Positions 17,095 to 25,605 of a stretch of 64,000 nucleotides of DNA are shown here, one piece after another. How positions within the stretch are numbered: the first letter of the stretch is position 1; each line of letters starts with the position of its first letter. The notes beneath the pieces were generated by a model. The model was not told where the DNA came from, did no database searches, and saw only the letters and a list, made by a program, of their open reading frames with translations. The DNA lies in contig CAIJZY010000017.1 in the NCBI GenBank assembly GCA_903825285.1, positions 167,405-231,404 on the forward strand, given 5' to 3'. This DNA comes from an uncultured Opitutia bacterium. GTDB lineage: Bacteria > Verrucomicrobiota > Verrucomicrobiia > Opitutales > Opitutaceae. Both the position numbers and the translations under genes were made by a program.

Positions 17095-18561
17095 TCAGAG
17101 CGCCGCGGTCAGGCGCTCGACGATGGTGCGGAGGATCTGGACGCGGGCGAATTTCTTGTCGTTGCCCGCGACGAGCGTCCAGGGCGCGAACTCCGTGCTG
17201 CACTTCGCGACCATCGTGTCCACGGCCCGCGCGTATTCCGGCCACTTCTCGCGGTTGCGCCAGTCCTCCTCGGTGATCTTGTACTGCTTGTAGGCCACGG
17301 CCTGGCGCTCGCGGAAGCGGCGGAGCTGCTCGGCGGGGCTGAGGTGCAGCCAGAACTTGTGCACGATCACGCCGTGCTCGGCGAGCTGCTCCTCGAAGTC
17401 GACGATCTCGCCGTAGGCGCGGCCCCACTGCTCGGGCGTGGCAAAGCCCTCGACGCGCTCGACCAGGACGCGGCCGTACCAGGAGCGGTCGAAGAGCGTG
17501 GCCTGGCCGGCCCGCGGCAGGTGGCGCCAGAAGCGCCACAGGTAGTGCTGCGCGCGCTCCTCGTCGGTCGGCGCCGCGATGCCCACCACCTGGTAGAGTC
17601 GTGGGTCCATCGCCTGCGTCACGCGCCGGATCGCGCTGCCCTTGCCGGCGGCGTCCCAGCCCTCGAAGACGAGCACCATGGAGCGGCGCTGCTCGTGCAG
17701 CGCCCACGCGAGCTTGGCGAGCCGGCCCTGCTCCCGGGCGAGGGCCTTCTCGTACTCGCGCTCGGTGAGCTTCCGGGTGAGATCCACCTTCGCGAGCACC
17801 GAGGAGGCGGACGGCGCGGGGGCCGCGGACGCGGCGCGGACCGGCGCGGACGGCGGCGGCGGCGCGGCCGTGAGCCGCGCGGTGAGGGCGTCGAGGAGGA
17901 CCTGACCCGCGGTGAGCTCCCGGAAGCGGCGGTCCGTCGCCTCGATCAGGTGCCACGGCGCGGCGGGCGTGTCGGTGCGCCGCAGGGCGCGGCCGGAGAC
18001 CTTGATGAAGCGGTCGTAGAGCTTGAAGTGCTTCCAGTCGTCGGGCGCGAGGCGGCCGTCGCGCTCGAGCTGCCGCAGCCGCTCCTTCTGCCCGGCTTTC
18101 GGCAGGTGGAGCCAGAGCTTCACGATCAGCGCGCCCTCGGCGGACAGCATCTGCTCGAAGGCGACGATGCGGTCGAGGGCCGTGTCGAACCGGCTCGCCT
18201 TGGTCTCGTGGCGGACGCGCCGCAGGATCGGCTCGGTGTACCAGGAGCCGAAGCAGATCGCCATCCGGCCGCGGGCCGGCAGCGCGCGCCAGAAGCGCCA
18301 GTACGGCGGGCGCTCGCGCTCCTCGTCGCTCGGGTTCCAGAACGCGTGCGTGCTCACGCCGCGGGGGTCGAGCCACTCGTTGAGCCGGTGGACCAGCTCG
18401 CCCTTGCCGGCGCCGTCGGCGCCGGAGACGATGACGATCACCGGGAATTTTCGCGTGCGGAGCTCGAAGTGCGCCTGGAGCAGCCGGGTGCGCAGCTTCG
18501 GTGCCGCGGTCTCGTAGCGGGCCGGGGTGATGGTGCGGCCGAGTTCGGCAGCAGCAAACAT
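17095..18561 (-). CDS. ppk2: polyphosphate kinase 2, two-domain
   Basis: 488 residues with two PPK2 domains. Domain 1 (20-250) has VIVSGADGAGKGELVHRL and WYTEPILRR; domain 2 (270-488) has FEGWDAAGKGSAIRRV, DRSWYGRVLVERVEGF and KFWLHLSPAEQLRRF. Two-domain PPK2 proteins of class II phosphorylate AMP to ADP with polyphosphate; by that precedent this is a polyphosphate:AMP phosphotransferase, with the second domain most likely catalytic. Both Walker A-like loops look intact here. The start MFAAAELGRTITP was chosen; the track start adds 34 proline-rich residues read through the end of adk. It begins 4 bp after the fused adenylate kinase. Confidence 0.9.
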   Translation of the reverse strand: MFAAAELGRTITPARYETAAPKLRTRLLQAHFELRTRKFPVIVIVSGADGAGKGELVHRLNEWLDPRGVSTHAFWNPSDEERERPPYWRFWRALPARGRMAICFGSWYTEPILRRVRHETKASRFDTALDRIVAFEQMLSAEGALIVKLWLHLPKAGQKERLRQLERDGRLAPDDWKHFKLYDRFIKVSGRALRRTDTPAAPWHLIEATDRRFRELTAGQVLLDALTARLTAAPPPPSAPVRAASAAPAPSASSVLAKVDLTRKLTEREYEKALAREQGRLAKLAWALHEQRRSMVLVFEGWDAAGKGSAIRRVTQAMDPRLYQVVGIAAPTDEERAQHYLWRFWRHLPRAGQATLFDRSWYGRVLVERVEGFATPEQWGRAYGEIVDFEEQLAEHGVIVHKFWLHLSPAEQLRRFRERQAVAYKQYKITEEDWRNREKWPEYARAVDTMVAKCSTEFAPWTLVAGNDKKFARVQILRTIVERLTAAL

Positions 18562-18565
18562 GGGA

Positions 18566-19984
18566 TTAGGCCGGGGTGTTGGCCTCGGCGGGGGTGGGGG
18601 TGCGGATGGCGGCGAGGCAGCGGGCCGTGATGTTGGCCACGGAGCCCTCGCCCTCGATCTCATGCAACAGGCCGGCGCGGCGGTAGTAGGCGATGAGCGG
18701 CTCGGTCTGGCGGTGGAAGGTGGCGAGGCGGGCGCGCACGGTGTTCGGGTTGTCGTCGTCGCGCTGGTAGAGCTCGCCGCCGCAGGTATCGCATTTTCCG
18801 GTCTGGCGCGGCGGCTGGAAGTCGACGTGGTACGGCGCCTGGCAGTCGCGGCAGATCAGCCGGCCCGAGAGCCGGCGGACGATGGCCTCGTCGGTCACCT
18901 TGATGTAGAGCACGTGGCTGAGCCGGCGGTTGAGCCGCGACACCATCTCCATCAGCGCCGAGGCCTGCGGCAGCGTGCGCGGGAAGCCGTCGAGCACGAA
19001 GCCCGGGTGCGTGTCGGGCCGCGCGAGGCGCTCCTCGACCATGGACTCCGTGACGTCGTCCGGGACCAGTTCGCCGCGGTCCATGTACGTGCGGGCCAGC
19101 CGGCCCAGTTCGGTGTGGCGCTTGAGGTTGTCGCGGAAGAGGTCGCCGGTGGCGAGGTGCGGGAGCTTGAGCACGGCGCAGAGCCGCTCGGCCTGCGTGC
19201 CCTTGCCGGAGCCGGGGCCGCCGAGCAGGACGAGGTCGAGGCTGGGCCGCGCGAGGTGCGCGGGCAGCTGCGCGAGGCGCTCGGTGGCGATGATCCCGGC
19301 GGCCTGGGCCCGCGTGGCGAACGGCGCATGGCCGTCCTCGAGCGCGGCGAGGAACTCGGTGAGCCGGCCGCCGACCTCGGCGGGCGTGCCCTCGCCGTTG
19401 ACGATGGCGAGGTGGCCGCTGTCGGTGTAGTGCTCGAGCAGCGGGCCGGTGGTGCGGTGGAACACGCGCAGGCGCGTCTCCACCAGCGCCGGCGTGTCGT
19501 CGGGCCGCGGCAGGAGGTCGCCGTGGCAGAGGTCGCAGTACCCGGCCTGCAGCGGCGGGTGCAGCGTGCGGTGCCAGGGAGTGTTGCAGTGGCGGCAGAT
19601 CACGCGCCCGGCCAGCCGCCGGGTGATCTCGGCGTCCGAGGCGCGCAGGTAGATGACGGCGTCGAGCGGCAGGTTGAAGCGCTGGAGCAGCCCGTCGAGG
19701 AACCGCGCCTGCTCGACCGTGCGGGGGAAGCCGTCGAACAGGATGCCCTGCCACGGCGGGTGCTGCTCGCACCACTCCTCGATCATGGCGTCGACGACCT
19801 CGTCGGGCACGAGCTCGCCCTGCTCCATGTACCGGCGGGCGAGGAGGCCGAGGGCGGTGCGCGACTGCAGGTGCTCGCGGAACAGCTCGCCGGTGGCGAT
19901 GTGATGGAGGTCAAAGCGCGCGCAGAGCGCGGCGGCATGGGTGCCTTTGCCGACACCCGAGGGTCCGATGAGCGCAAGGTTCAT
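18566..19984 (-). CDS. fused tandem adenylate kinase (Adk-Adk)
   Basis: 472 residues made of two complete adenylate kinase domains. Domain 1 (1-215): GPSGVGKGTHAA, FDGFPRTVEQA, zinc LID CRHC...CDLC. Domain 2 (about 247-460): GGPGSGKGTQAE, LDGFPRTLPQA, zinc LID CRDC...CDTC. The nucleotide-contact arginines (FPRT, RxDD, the RL...H region) appear in both halves, so both may be active: 2 ADP to ATP plus AMP. Normal Adk is about 215 residues, so this is a true duplication-fusion. It is the first gene of the adk-ppk2-sulP set. Confidence 0.9.
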   Translation of the reverse strand: MNLALIGPSGVGKGTHAAALCARFDLHHIATGELFREHLQSRTALGLLARRYMEQGELVPDEVVDAMIEEWCEQHPPWQGILFDGFPRTVEQARFLDGLLQRFNLPLDAVIYLRASDAEITRRLAGRVICRHCNTPWHRTLHPPLQAGYCDLCHGDLLPRPDDTPALVETRLRVFHRTTGPLLEHYTDSGHLAIVNGEGTPAEVGGRLTEFLAALEDGHAPFATRAQAAGIIATERLAQLPAHLARPSLDLVLLGGPGSGKGTQAERLCAVLKLPHLATGDLFRDNLKRHTELGRLARTYMDRGELVPDDVTESMVEERLARPDTHPGFVLDGFPRTLPQASALMEMVSRLNRRLSHVLYIKVTDEAIVRRLSGRLICRDCQAPYHVDFQPPRQTGKCDTCGGELYQRDDDNPNTVRARLATFHRQTEPLIAYYRRAGLLHEIEGEGSVANITARCLAAIRTPTPAEANTPA

Positions 19985-20183
19985 GACCGGGAGTTTTGGT
20001 GGTTACGGGCGGGAAGACCGGCCGGGAGGCGCAAGATCCCTGCCAGCCCCCGTCCACGGGACGGGAGGCAACGGCTCACGGAGAAACGGTGTCCGGGGAA
20101 GTTCGTTGGCCCCGGGAGTATCGCACATCGCCCCGCGCCGGGCTTCGCATTTCTTGGCAAAAGCGGCGCGGCGGTTGGGCGCC

Positions 20184-21035
20184 TCAGCGCGCCGCCCGCG
20201 GTCGCGCGACCCAGACCGCCAGGCCCATGACCGCGCCGCCAAGCAGGAGCCGCGGCAGGTTGGCGTGCTCGCCGAAGAACAGGAGGGAGCAGACGACGCC
20301 GAGGGGGACCTTGGCATTGTTGAAGACCGCGAGGGTGCCGACGTTCACCTGGGTGGCGCCGCGGTTCCACCCGAAGAAGCAGGCGCCCGAGGCGATGACG
20401 CCGAGGTAGGCCAGCACGCCCCACTGCGTCGCCGTCACGTGCACGGCGCCCCAGTCGGTCAGCACCAGCGAGCCCGCGGCGCAGACCGCGAGCGCGCCGG
20501 CGCAGGGCAGCGCGAAGAGCGCGGTGTCCGGGATCCCGGCCGGCAGCCGGGCCCGCTCGCGCCGCCAGGCGAGCTGGCCGGCGGCGAAGCAGAGGTTGGA
20601 GGCCTGCAGGAGCATGAAGCCGCGGAACAGCGGGCCCTCCGGCGGGGCCTGGTACCAGACGGCGGCGGAGCCGAGCAGCGCGAGCAGCGCCGCGAGCAGG
20701 TGGCGCGGGGCCCAGCGCCGCTCCATCGCGGCGGCCAGCAGCGCGACATAGAGCGGCGTGGTGAGCGTGAAGAGCACCACCGCGTAGGCCGGCAGGTAGC
20801 GGTACGAGCGCTGGTAGAGCAGGTACATCAGCCCGAACTGGGCCGCGCCCACCAGGGCGAGCCGGGCCATGGCGCGCGGGCTCAGGCCGCGCGTCCGCAG
20901 CCACGGCAGGAAGACCAGCAGCGCCAGCGCGAGGCGCAGGGTCGCGACCGCGGTGCTGTCGATCCCGGCCAGCTGGCCCTTGATCAGCCCGAAGGAGAAC
21001 GCCCAGACCAGCGAGACGAGGAGAAGGAGCGGCAT
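20184..21035 (-). CDS. DMT-family permease (EamA)
   Basis: 283 residues with about ten transmembrane segments in two EamA repeats (LLLLVSLVWAFSFGLIKG at the N-terminus; YLGVIASGACFFGWNRGATQVNVGTLAVFNNAKVPLGVVCSLLFFGE in repeat two). Drug/metabolite transporter family proteins export amino acids or metabolites. Substrate unknown. It begins 13 bp after the fused ABC permease and is probably co-transcribed with it. A 199-bp gap without obvious features separates it from the adk start. Confidence 0.82.
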   Translation of the reverse strand: MPLLLLVSLVWAFSFGLIKGQLAGIDSTAVATLRLALALLVFLPWLRTRGLSPRAMARLALVGAAQFGLMYLLYQRSYRYLPAYAVVLFTLTTPLYVALLAAAMERRWAPRHLLAALLALLGSAAVWYQAPPEGPLFRGFMLLQASNLCFAAGQLAWRRERARLPAGIPDTALFALPCAGALAVCAAGSLVLTDWGAVHVTATQWGVLAYLGVIASGACFFGWNRGATQVNVGTLAVFNNAKVPLGVVCSLLFFGEHANLPRLLLGGAVMGLAVWVARPRAAR

Positions 21036-21048
21036 GGCGGGATGCGGC

Positions 21049-22743
21049 TCAGACCCGGAACAGGGCGCCGAGCTTCCGGCCCAGCAGCGCGCTCAGGGCG
21101 GCGATCGTCAGGCCGAGGAACAGCATGGCCCAGACACCGAGGGCGCTGGCGATGAACTTGCCGTCGCCGAGGAGCTGGAAGAGCTCCATGATCGCCTTCG
21201 TGATCGGGTAGAACGCCTGCTTCTGCGCGAGCACGAGCGAGTCGCTCACCTCCAGCATGGCGAAGGAGAAGGCCAGCAGTCCGCCCGCGATGAGGTTGGC
21301 GGCGATCAGCGGCAGGGTGACCTTGACCATCGCCTTGAGCGGCGGGCAGCCGAGGTTTTGCGCGGCCTCCTCCAGCGTCTCGCTCGTCTGCTGGAACCCC
21401 GCCGCCGCGGCGCGGACCACGTAGGGCAGCCGGCGCACCGAGTAGGCGAGGATCAGCAGGATCGTGGGGTTGCGCGCGGGGTTGAGGAACGCGAAGAACC
21501 GCCCCTCCTGCGCCATGGCGAGGTAGCCGAACGCGAGGACCAGCCCCGGCACGGCGAGCGGGAGCATCGCGAGGAAATCGAGGATCTGGCGGCCGGCGAG
21601 GCGGGAGCGGACCACGACGTAGGCGATGGCGATGCCAAGGACCACGTCCACGACGGTGGAGAGGCTCGCGAACTTGAGGCTGTTGGCGATGGCCGGGACC
21701 GTGAGGTCGTGCCCGAGCGCGAGCCGGAAGTTGTCGAGCGTGTAGGCCGGCGGCAGGATCGTCGCGTACCACTCGCGGGAGAACGCGACGAGGACGACGC
21801 CGGCGTGGGGGAGGATGGCGAGGCCGATGACGCCCGCAAACGCCGCGGTGCAGAGCCAGGCCCGGCCCCGCGGCAGCGCGCGCGGCCCGCCGGTGCTCGT
21901 GGCGCGCGCGAGCATGGCGTGGCCCTCGCGGCCGAAGAGGCCCTTGCCGACGGCGTAGATCGCGACCGAGCCGGCGAGCATGAGGGCGACCAGCGCGTAG
22001 GGGAACGGGTTGCCGCCGATGTCGCGCAGGCCGTAGTAGATCTGGACGCTCGTCACGCGCGAGTAGTCGAAGATGAGCGGCGTGCCGAGCTCGGTGAACG
22101 CCCAGATGAACACGATCGTGCCGCCGGCGAACAGGCCGGGCTGGATGAGCGGGAGGGTGATCCGCCGGAAGCGCCGGAAGCCGGTGCAGCCGAGGTTCTG
22201 CGCCGCCTCCTCCATCGCGGGGTCGATGTTGGCGAGGGCGGCGACGGCGTTGAGGTAGATGATGGGGTAGAGCGCGAGCGCCTCGACGAGCGCGACGCCC
22301 CAGAACTGGTGCGCCGCGAGCCAGTCGAAGGTCCAGCCGGTCGGCCGCAGGCCCAGGTGGATGATCAGGGCGTTCAGCGCGCCGTACTGCCCGAAGATCT
22401 GCCGGATGCCGATGGCACCGACGAAGGGCGGGAGGATCATCGGCACGAGGACCAGCGCGCCGAGCAGCGCCTTGCCGGGGAACAGGAAGCGGTCGCTGAG
22501 GAACGCGAGCGGCAGCGCCAGCAGCAGCGCCAGCGTGGTGGCGGCGCAGGCGAGCAGGAAGGAGTTGACCAGGCCGTCGCGGTACGTCGGGTCGGCCAGC
22601 AGCGCGGTCAGGAAGGAGGCCGTGAAGTGGCCGTCCGCATCGAGGAAGCCGCCCTGCAGGATCTGCGCGATCGGCCAGACGAAGAACACCGCGAAGAAGG
22701 CCGCGGTGCAGGCGAAGACGACGCGGGCGAGCGTATGCGACAT
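21049..22743 (-). CDS. ABC transporter permease, two fused permease domains (FbpB type)
   Basis: 564 residues, about twelve transmembrane segments in two BPD_transp_1 units, each with an EAA loop: EEAAQNLGCTGFRRFRRITLPLIQPG and EEAAQNLGCPPLKAMVKVTLPLIAANL. This layout is typical of iron(III)/thiamine/phosphonate-type importers (FbpB, ThiP). The ATPase and binding protein are not adjacent, so they must be elsewhere or left of the known operon. Co-directional with the DMT permease downstream. Its start lies 79 bp from the end of mntR on the same strand, so the metal context is suggestive only. Confidence 0.85.
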   Translation of the reverse strand: MSHTLARVVFACTAAFFAVFFVWPIAQILQGGFLDADGHFTASFLTALLADPTYRDGLVNSFLLACAATTLALLLALPLAFLSDRFLFPGKALLGALVLVPMILPPFVGAIGIRQIFGQYGALNALIIHLGLRPTGWTFDWLAAHQFWGVALVEALALYPIIYLNAVAALANIDPAMEEAAQNLGCTGFRRFRRITLPLIQPGLFAGGTIVFIWAFTELGTPLIFDYSRVTSVQIYYGLRDIGGNPFPYALVALMLAGSVAIYAVGKGLFGREGHAMLARATSTGGPRALPRGRAWLCTAAFAGVIGLAILPHAGVVLVAFSREWYATILPPAYTLDNFRLALGHDLTVPAIANSLKFASLSTVVDVVLGIAIAYVVVRSRLAGRQILDFLAMLPLAVPGLVLAFGYLAMAQEGRFFAFLNPARNPTILLILAYSVRRLPYVVRAAAAGFQQTSETLEEAAQNLGCPPLKAMVKVTLPLIAANLIAGGLLAFSFAMLEVSDSLVLAQKQAFYPITKAIMELFQLLGDGKFIASALGVWAMLFLGLTIAALSALLGRKLGALFRV

Positions 22744-22822
22744 CGGCGCGGAGTGTGGTTGGCGCGTGTCGGGCCCGGCAAGGCGGAATTCGGCTCCGGC
22801 GGCGGACCGTCCCGCGCGGCCG

Positions 22823-23311
22823 TCAGCGCCGAGTCGCCCGACGCAGGTGACGCTCGAAGGCGGCGAGCGTCTCGGTGCTCACGTGATGCTCGATGCCCTC
22901 GGCGTCGATCTCGGCGGCCTTCTCCGCGATGCCCAGGGACCGCAGGAAACTCACCACCGTCGCGTGCCGCCGCTGGCAGGTGTCCGCGAGCGCGTGGCCC
23001 TGGGCCGTCAGGAAAATGGCCCGGTAGGGACGGGCGGTCACGTAGCCGTCGCGCTGCAACCGGGCCAGCGTGCGGTTGACCGTCACATGGGTGACACCCA
23101 GCCGCCGCGCCAGGTCCACCACGCGGGCCTCGCCCTGCGCCAAGGCCAGGTCGGCGATGGCCTCGACGTAATCCTCGGCAATCTCCGAGGCGTGCTCGCG
23201 CCGGGTCTGCTGCAGGCTCTCCGCCTGCAGGGCGGACGGACGAACGGGTTTCTTGGGGTGGCGCGGGGACGGCTGCACGTGCGGGTATCGAAGCAAGGTT
23301 TCGATTGACAA
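22823..23311 (-). CDS. mntR: manganese-responsive regulator MntR (DtxR family)
   Basis: 162 residues. The helix-turn-helix is RVVDLARRLGVTHVTVNRTLARLQRDGYV, preceded by ASEIAEDYVEAIADL, typical of E. coli-type MntR. Metal ligands are provided by the Asp in EDYVEAI, the HATVVSFL and EGIEHHVS segments. The protein represses manganese uptake when Mn(II) is ample. No ATG is near: the track start is a TTG at 23311; a GTG at 23278 is an alternative. It is divergent from the mntH operon with a perfect palindrome between. Confidence 0.9.
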   Translation of the reverse strand: MSIETLLRYPHVQPSPRHPKKPVRPSALQAESLQQTRREHASEIAEDYVEAIADLALAQGEARVVDLARRLGVTHVTVNRTLARLQRDGYVTARPYRAIFLTAQGHALADTCQRRHATVVSFLRSLGIAEKAAEIDAEGIEHHVSTETLAAFERHLRRATRR

Positions 23312-23325
23312 GTCGAGCCGGCAAA

Positions 23326-23343
23326 ATGTAGCACATGCTACAT
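23326..23343. promoter_or_regulatory. perfect palindrome, candidate MntR operator
   Basis: ATGTAGCA-CA-TGCTACAT is an 8+2+8 inverted repeat in the 33-bp spacer between mntR and the mntH operon. Its TAGC/GCTA half-sites resemble the E. coli MntR box. On the minus strand a TACAAT sits at 23349-23344, and on the plus strand TTGACA at 23305-23310 precedes it, so a bound protein would cover promoter elements of both directions. Confidence 0.75.
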
Positions 23344-23344
23344 A

Positions 23345-24178
23345 TTGTATAAAACTCTACCAATCACGCGCGTCCTGCTGCTGGCCCTGGCCGGGTGCTG
23401 GGCCGGTCCCGCGGGGGCGGCGGATGACGCCGGGACGGGGTCGCCCCCGGTGGCGGGGCGGCTGCGCGAGCTGTCGACGGACCGGCCGGATGTGACTGAA
23501 AGCCCGTACACGATCGACGCGGGGCACAGCCAGGTGGAGCTGGACTTTGCCAACCTCACGCAGGATCGCGCGGAGGGGGAACGGTCGACGGCGTGGGAGG
23601 CGGCGCCGTGCAATCTCCGGCTGGGAGTGACGGACGACCTGGAGGTCGGGCTGTTTTTGACGCCGTACCGCCGCGTGGAGGAAAAGAACGCGGCGGGCGC
23701 CACCCGGACCCGGTCGGGGACCGGCGATGTCGTTTTACGGGGCAAATGGAATTTCACGGGCAACAACGGCGGCACCGCGGTCGGACTGATTGGTGACATC
23801 AAGCTGCCGACCGCGACCGCAGGCCTGGGCAATGGCGCGGTGGAGGGGACCGTGCTGCTGCCAGTGAGCTGGGAGCTCGGGGACGGATGGGGGCTTGCCG
23901 CGATGACGGGGGTGGATCTCCGCCTCCGGCAGTCCGGCCACGGGCGCGAGGGCGCCTGGATCAACAGTTTCTCATTCGAGCGGGAGCTCACGCCGCATCT
24001 CGCAGGCTATCTGGAGCTGGCTGCGGAGAGTGCGGCGGGTGCACCGACGGTGACCTTGGACGCGGGCCTGATGTACAAGCTTGATGCCAACACTCAGCTG
24101 GATGGCGGCGTGCAGCGCGGCCTCTCCCGCGCGGCGGACGACCTGCATGTCTTTGCCGGGCTCAGCCACCGACTCTGA
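23345..24178 (+). CDS. secreted outer-membrane-type protein (phenol MetA-like transporter fold)
   Basis: 277 residues. A signal peptide (RVLLLALAGCWAGPAGAA) is followed by a beta-rich sequence with repeated short strands (LRELSTDRPDVTESPYTIDAGHSQVELDFA, ...GDVVLRGKWNFTGN, LSWELGDGWGLAAMTGVDL, AGLSHRL at the end) like Phenol_MetA_deg family outer-membrane proteins. It may be a channel for the metal imported by MntH; that is inference from the overlap of its stop with the mntH start (TGATG). The start codon is TTG one base after the palindrome, without a clear RBS, and is uncertain. Confidence 0.65.
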   Translation: MYKTLPITRVLLLALAGCWAGPAGAADDAGTGSPPVAGRLRELSTDRPDVTESPYTIDAGHSQVELDFANLTQDRAEGERSTAWEAAPCNLRLGVTDDLEVGLFLTPYRRVEEKNAAGATRTRSGTGDVVLRGKWNFTGNNGGTAVGLIGDIKLPTATAGLGNGAVEGTVLLPVSWELGDGWGLAAMTGVDLRLRQSGHGREGAWINSFSFERELTPHLAGYLELAAESAAGAPTVTLDAGLMYKLDANTQLDGGVQRGLSRAADDLHVFAGLSHRL

Positions 24179-25593
24179 TGGACGACGCGCCGAAACAAGA
24201 CATTGCCCCCGACCCGGCGCCCGGCCAAGGCGCCTGGCGGCGCGTCGCGGCAGGCCAGAGCCTACCCGAATCCCATGGCACCATTGCGGTGCCGGTCGGG
24301 GCCGGCTTCTGGCGCAAGGTGCTGGCGTTCTCGGGCCCCGGGTTCCTGGTGGCGGTCGGTTACATGGATCCGGGCAATTGGGCCACGGACCTGGCGGGCG
24401 GGGCGCAGTTCGGCTACACGCTCCTGTCGGTCATCATGATTTCGAATCTGATGGCCATCCTGCTCCAGCACCTGTGCATCAAGCTGGGAGTGGTCACCGG
24501 GCGGGATCTCGCGCAGGCCTGCCGCGACCATTATTCCCGGCCCACCGTCTGGTTCCTCTGGTTTCTCTGCGAGCTGGCCATCGCCGCGTGCGATCTCGCC
24601 GAAGTCGTCGGCTCGGCGATCGGCCTGCAGCTCCTGTTTGGCCTGCCCCTGGTATGGGGCTGCGTCATCACGGCCTTCGACGTGTTGATCGTGCTGCTGC
24701 TCCAGCACCGCGGCTTCCGCTACATTGAGGCGCTGGTCATCACCCTCATCCTCACGATCGGCGGCTGCTTCGCGGTCGAGCTGTTCCTGGCGAAGCCCGA
24801 CTTCGGCGCGGTCGTCGGGGGCTTTGTGCCCCGGCTCGAGATCCTGCGCCGTTCGGAAATGCTGTACGTGGCCATCGGCATCCTCGGGGCAACCGTCATG
24901 CCCCACAACCTCTACCTGCACTCGTCCATCATCCAGACCCGGAAGTTCCTCAAGAACTCCGCCGGCAAGGCCGAGGCGATCAAGTTTGGCACGATCGATT
25001 CCACGTTCGCGCTCATGTTCGCCCTCTTCATCAACGGGGCGATCCTGGTCCTGGCGGCGGCGGCGTTCCATGGGTCGGGCCATGAGCAGGTCGGGGAGAT
25101 CCAGGAGGCCTACCACCTGCTGGATGGCGTGCTGGGCGTGACCTTTGCCGGCGGCCTGTTCGCCCTCGCGCTCCTGGCCTCCGGGCAGAATTCGACCCTG
25201 ACCGGGACGCTGGCCGGGCAGATCGTGATGGAGGGCTTCCTCGACCTGCGGCTGCGTCCGTGGCTGCGGCGCCTGATCACCCGGGCGATCGCCATCGTGC
25301 CCGCCGTCGTCGTCATCGGCGTGTTTGGCGAGAAACAGAGCACGCAGCTGCTGGTGGCCAGCCAGGTGTGCCTGAGCATGCAACTGGGCTTTGCCTGCTG
25401 GCCGCTCATGCGTTTCACCGGCGAGCGGGCCAAGATGGGGGAGTTCGTGAACTCCTGGTGGATCAAGCTGCTGGGGTGGACCGTTACGCTTGTCATTATC
25501 CTCCTGAACGTGAAACTCCTCATCGACACCCTACTGCCTGAGTCGTGGACCCGCTGGCTGTACGGCCTGATCGGCATGCAAGCTCCCGGCTGA
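24178..25593 (+). CDS. mntH: Nramp manganese/iron transporter MntH
   Basis: 471 residues, about eleven transmembrane segments. Proton-coupled Mn(II)/Fe(II) importer of the inner membrane. The metal-binding motifs are intact: DPGN at 64-67 (GYMDPGNWATD) and MPH at 241-243 (GATVMPHNLYLHSS). The start ATG overlaps the stop of the upstream outer-membrane gene (TGATG), so translation is coupled. Regulation by the adjacent MntR is expected. Confidence 0.95.
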   Translation: MDDAPKQDIAPDPAPGQGAWRRVAAGQSLPESHGTIAVPVGAGFWRKVLAFSGPGFLVAVGYMDPGNWATDLAGGAQFGYTLLSVIMISNLMAILLQHLCIKLGVVTGRDLAQACRDHYSRPTVWFLWFLCELAIAACDLAEVVGSAIGLQLLFGLPLVWGCVITAFDVLIVLLLQHRGFRYIEALVITLILTIGGCFAVELFLAKPDFGAVVGGFVPRLEILRRSEMLYVAIGILGATVMPHNLYLHSSIIQTRKFLKNSAGKAEAIKFGTIDSTFALMFALFINGAILVLAAAAFHGSGHEQVGEIQEAYHLLDGVLGVTFAGGLFALALLASGQNSTLTGTLAGQIVMEGFLDLRLRPWLRRLITRAIAIVPAVVVIGVFGEKQSTQLLVASQVCLSMQLGFACWPLMRFTGERAKMGEFVNSWWIKLLGWTVTLVIILLNVKLLIDTLLPESWTRWLYGLIGMQAPG

Positions 25594-25605
25594 GGCATCC
25601 TCACC

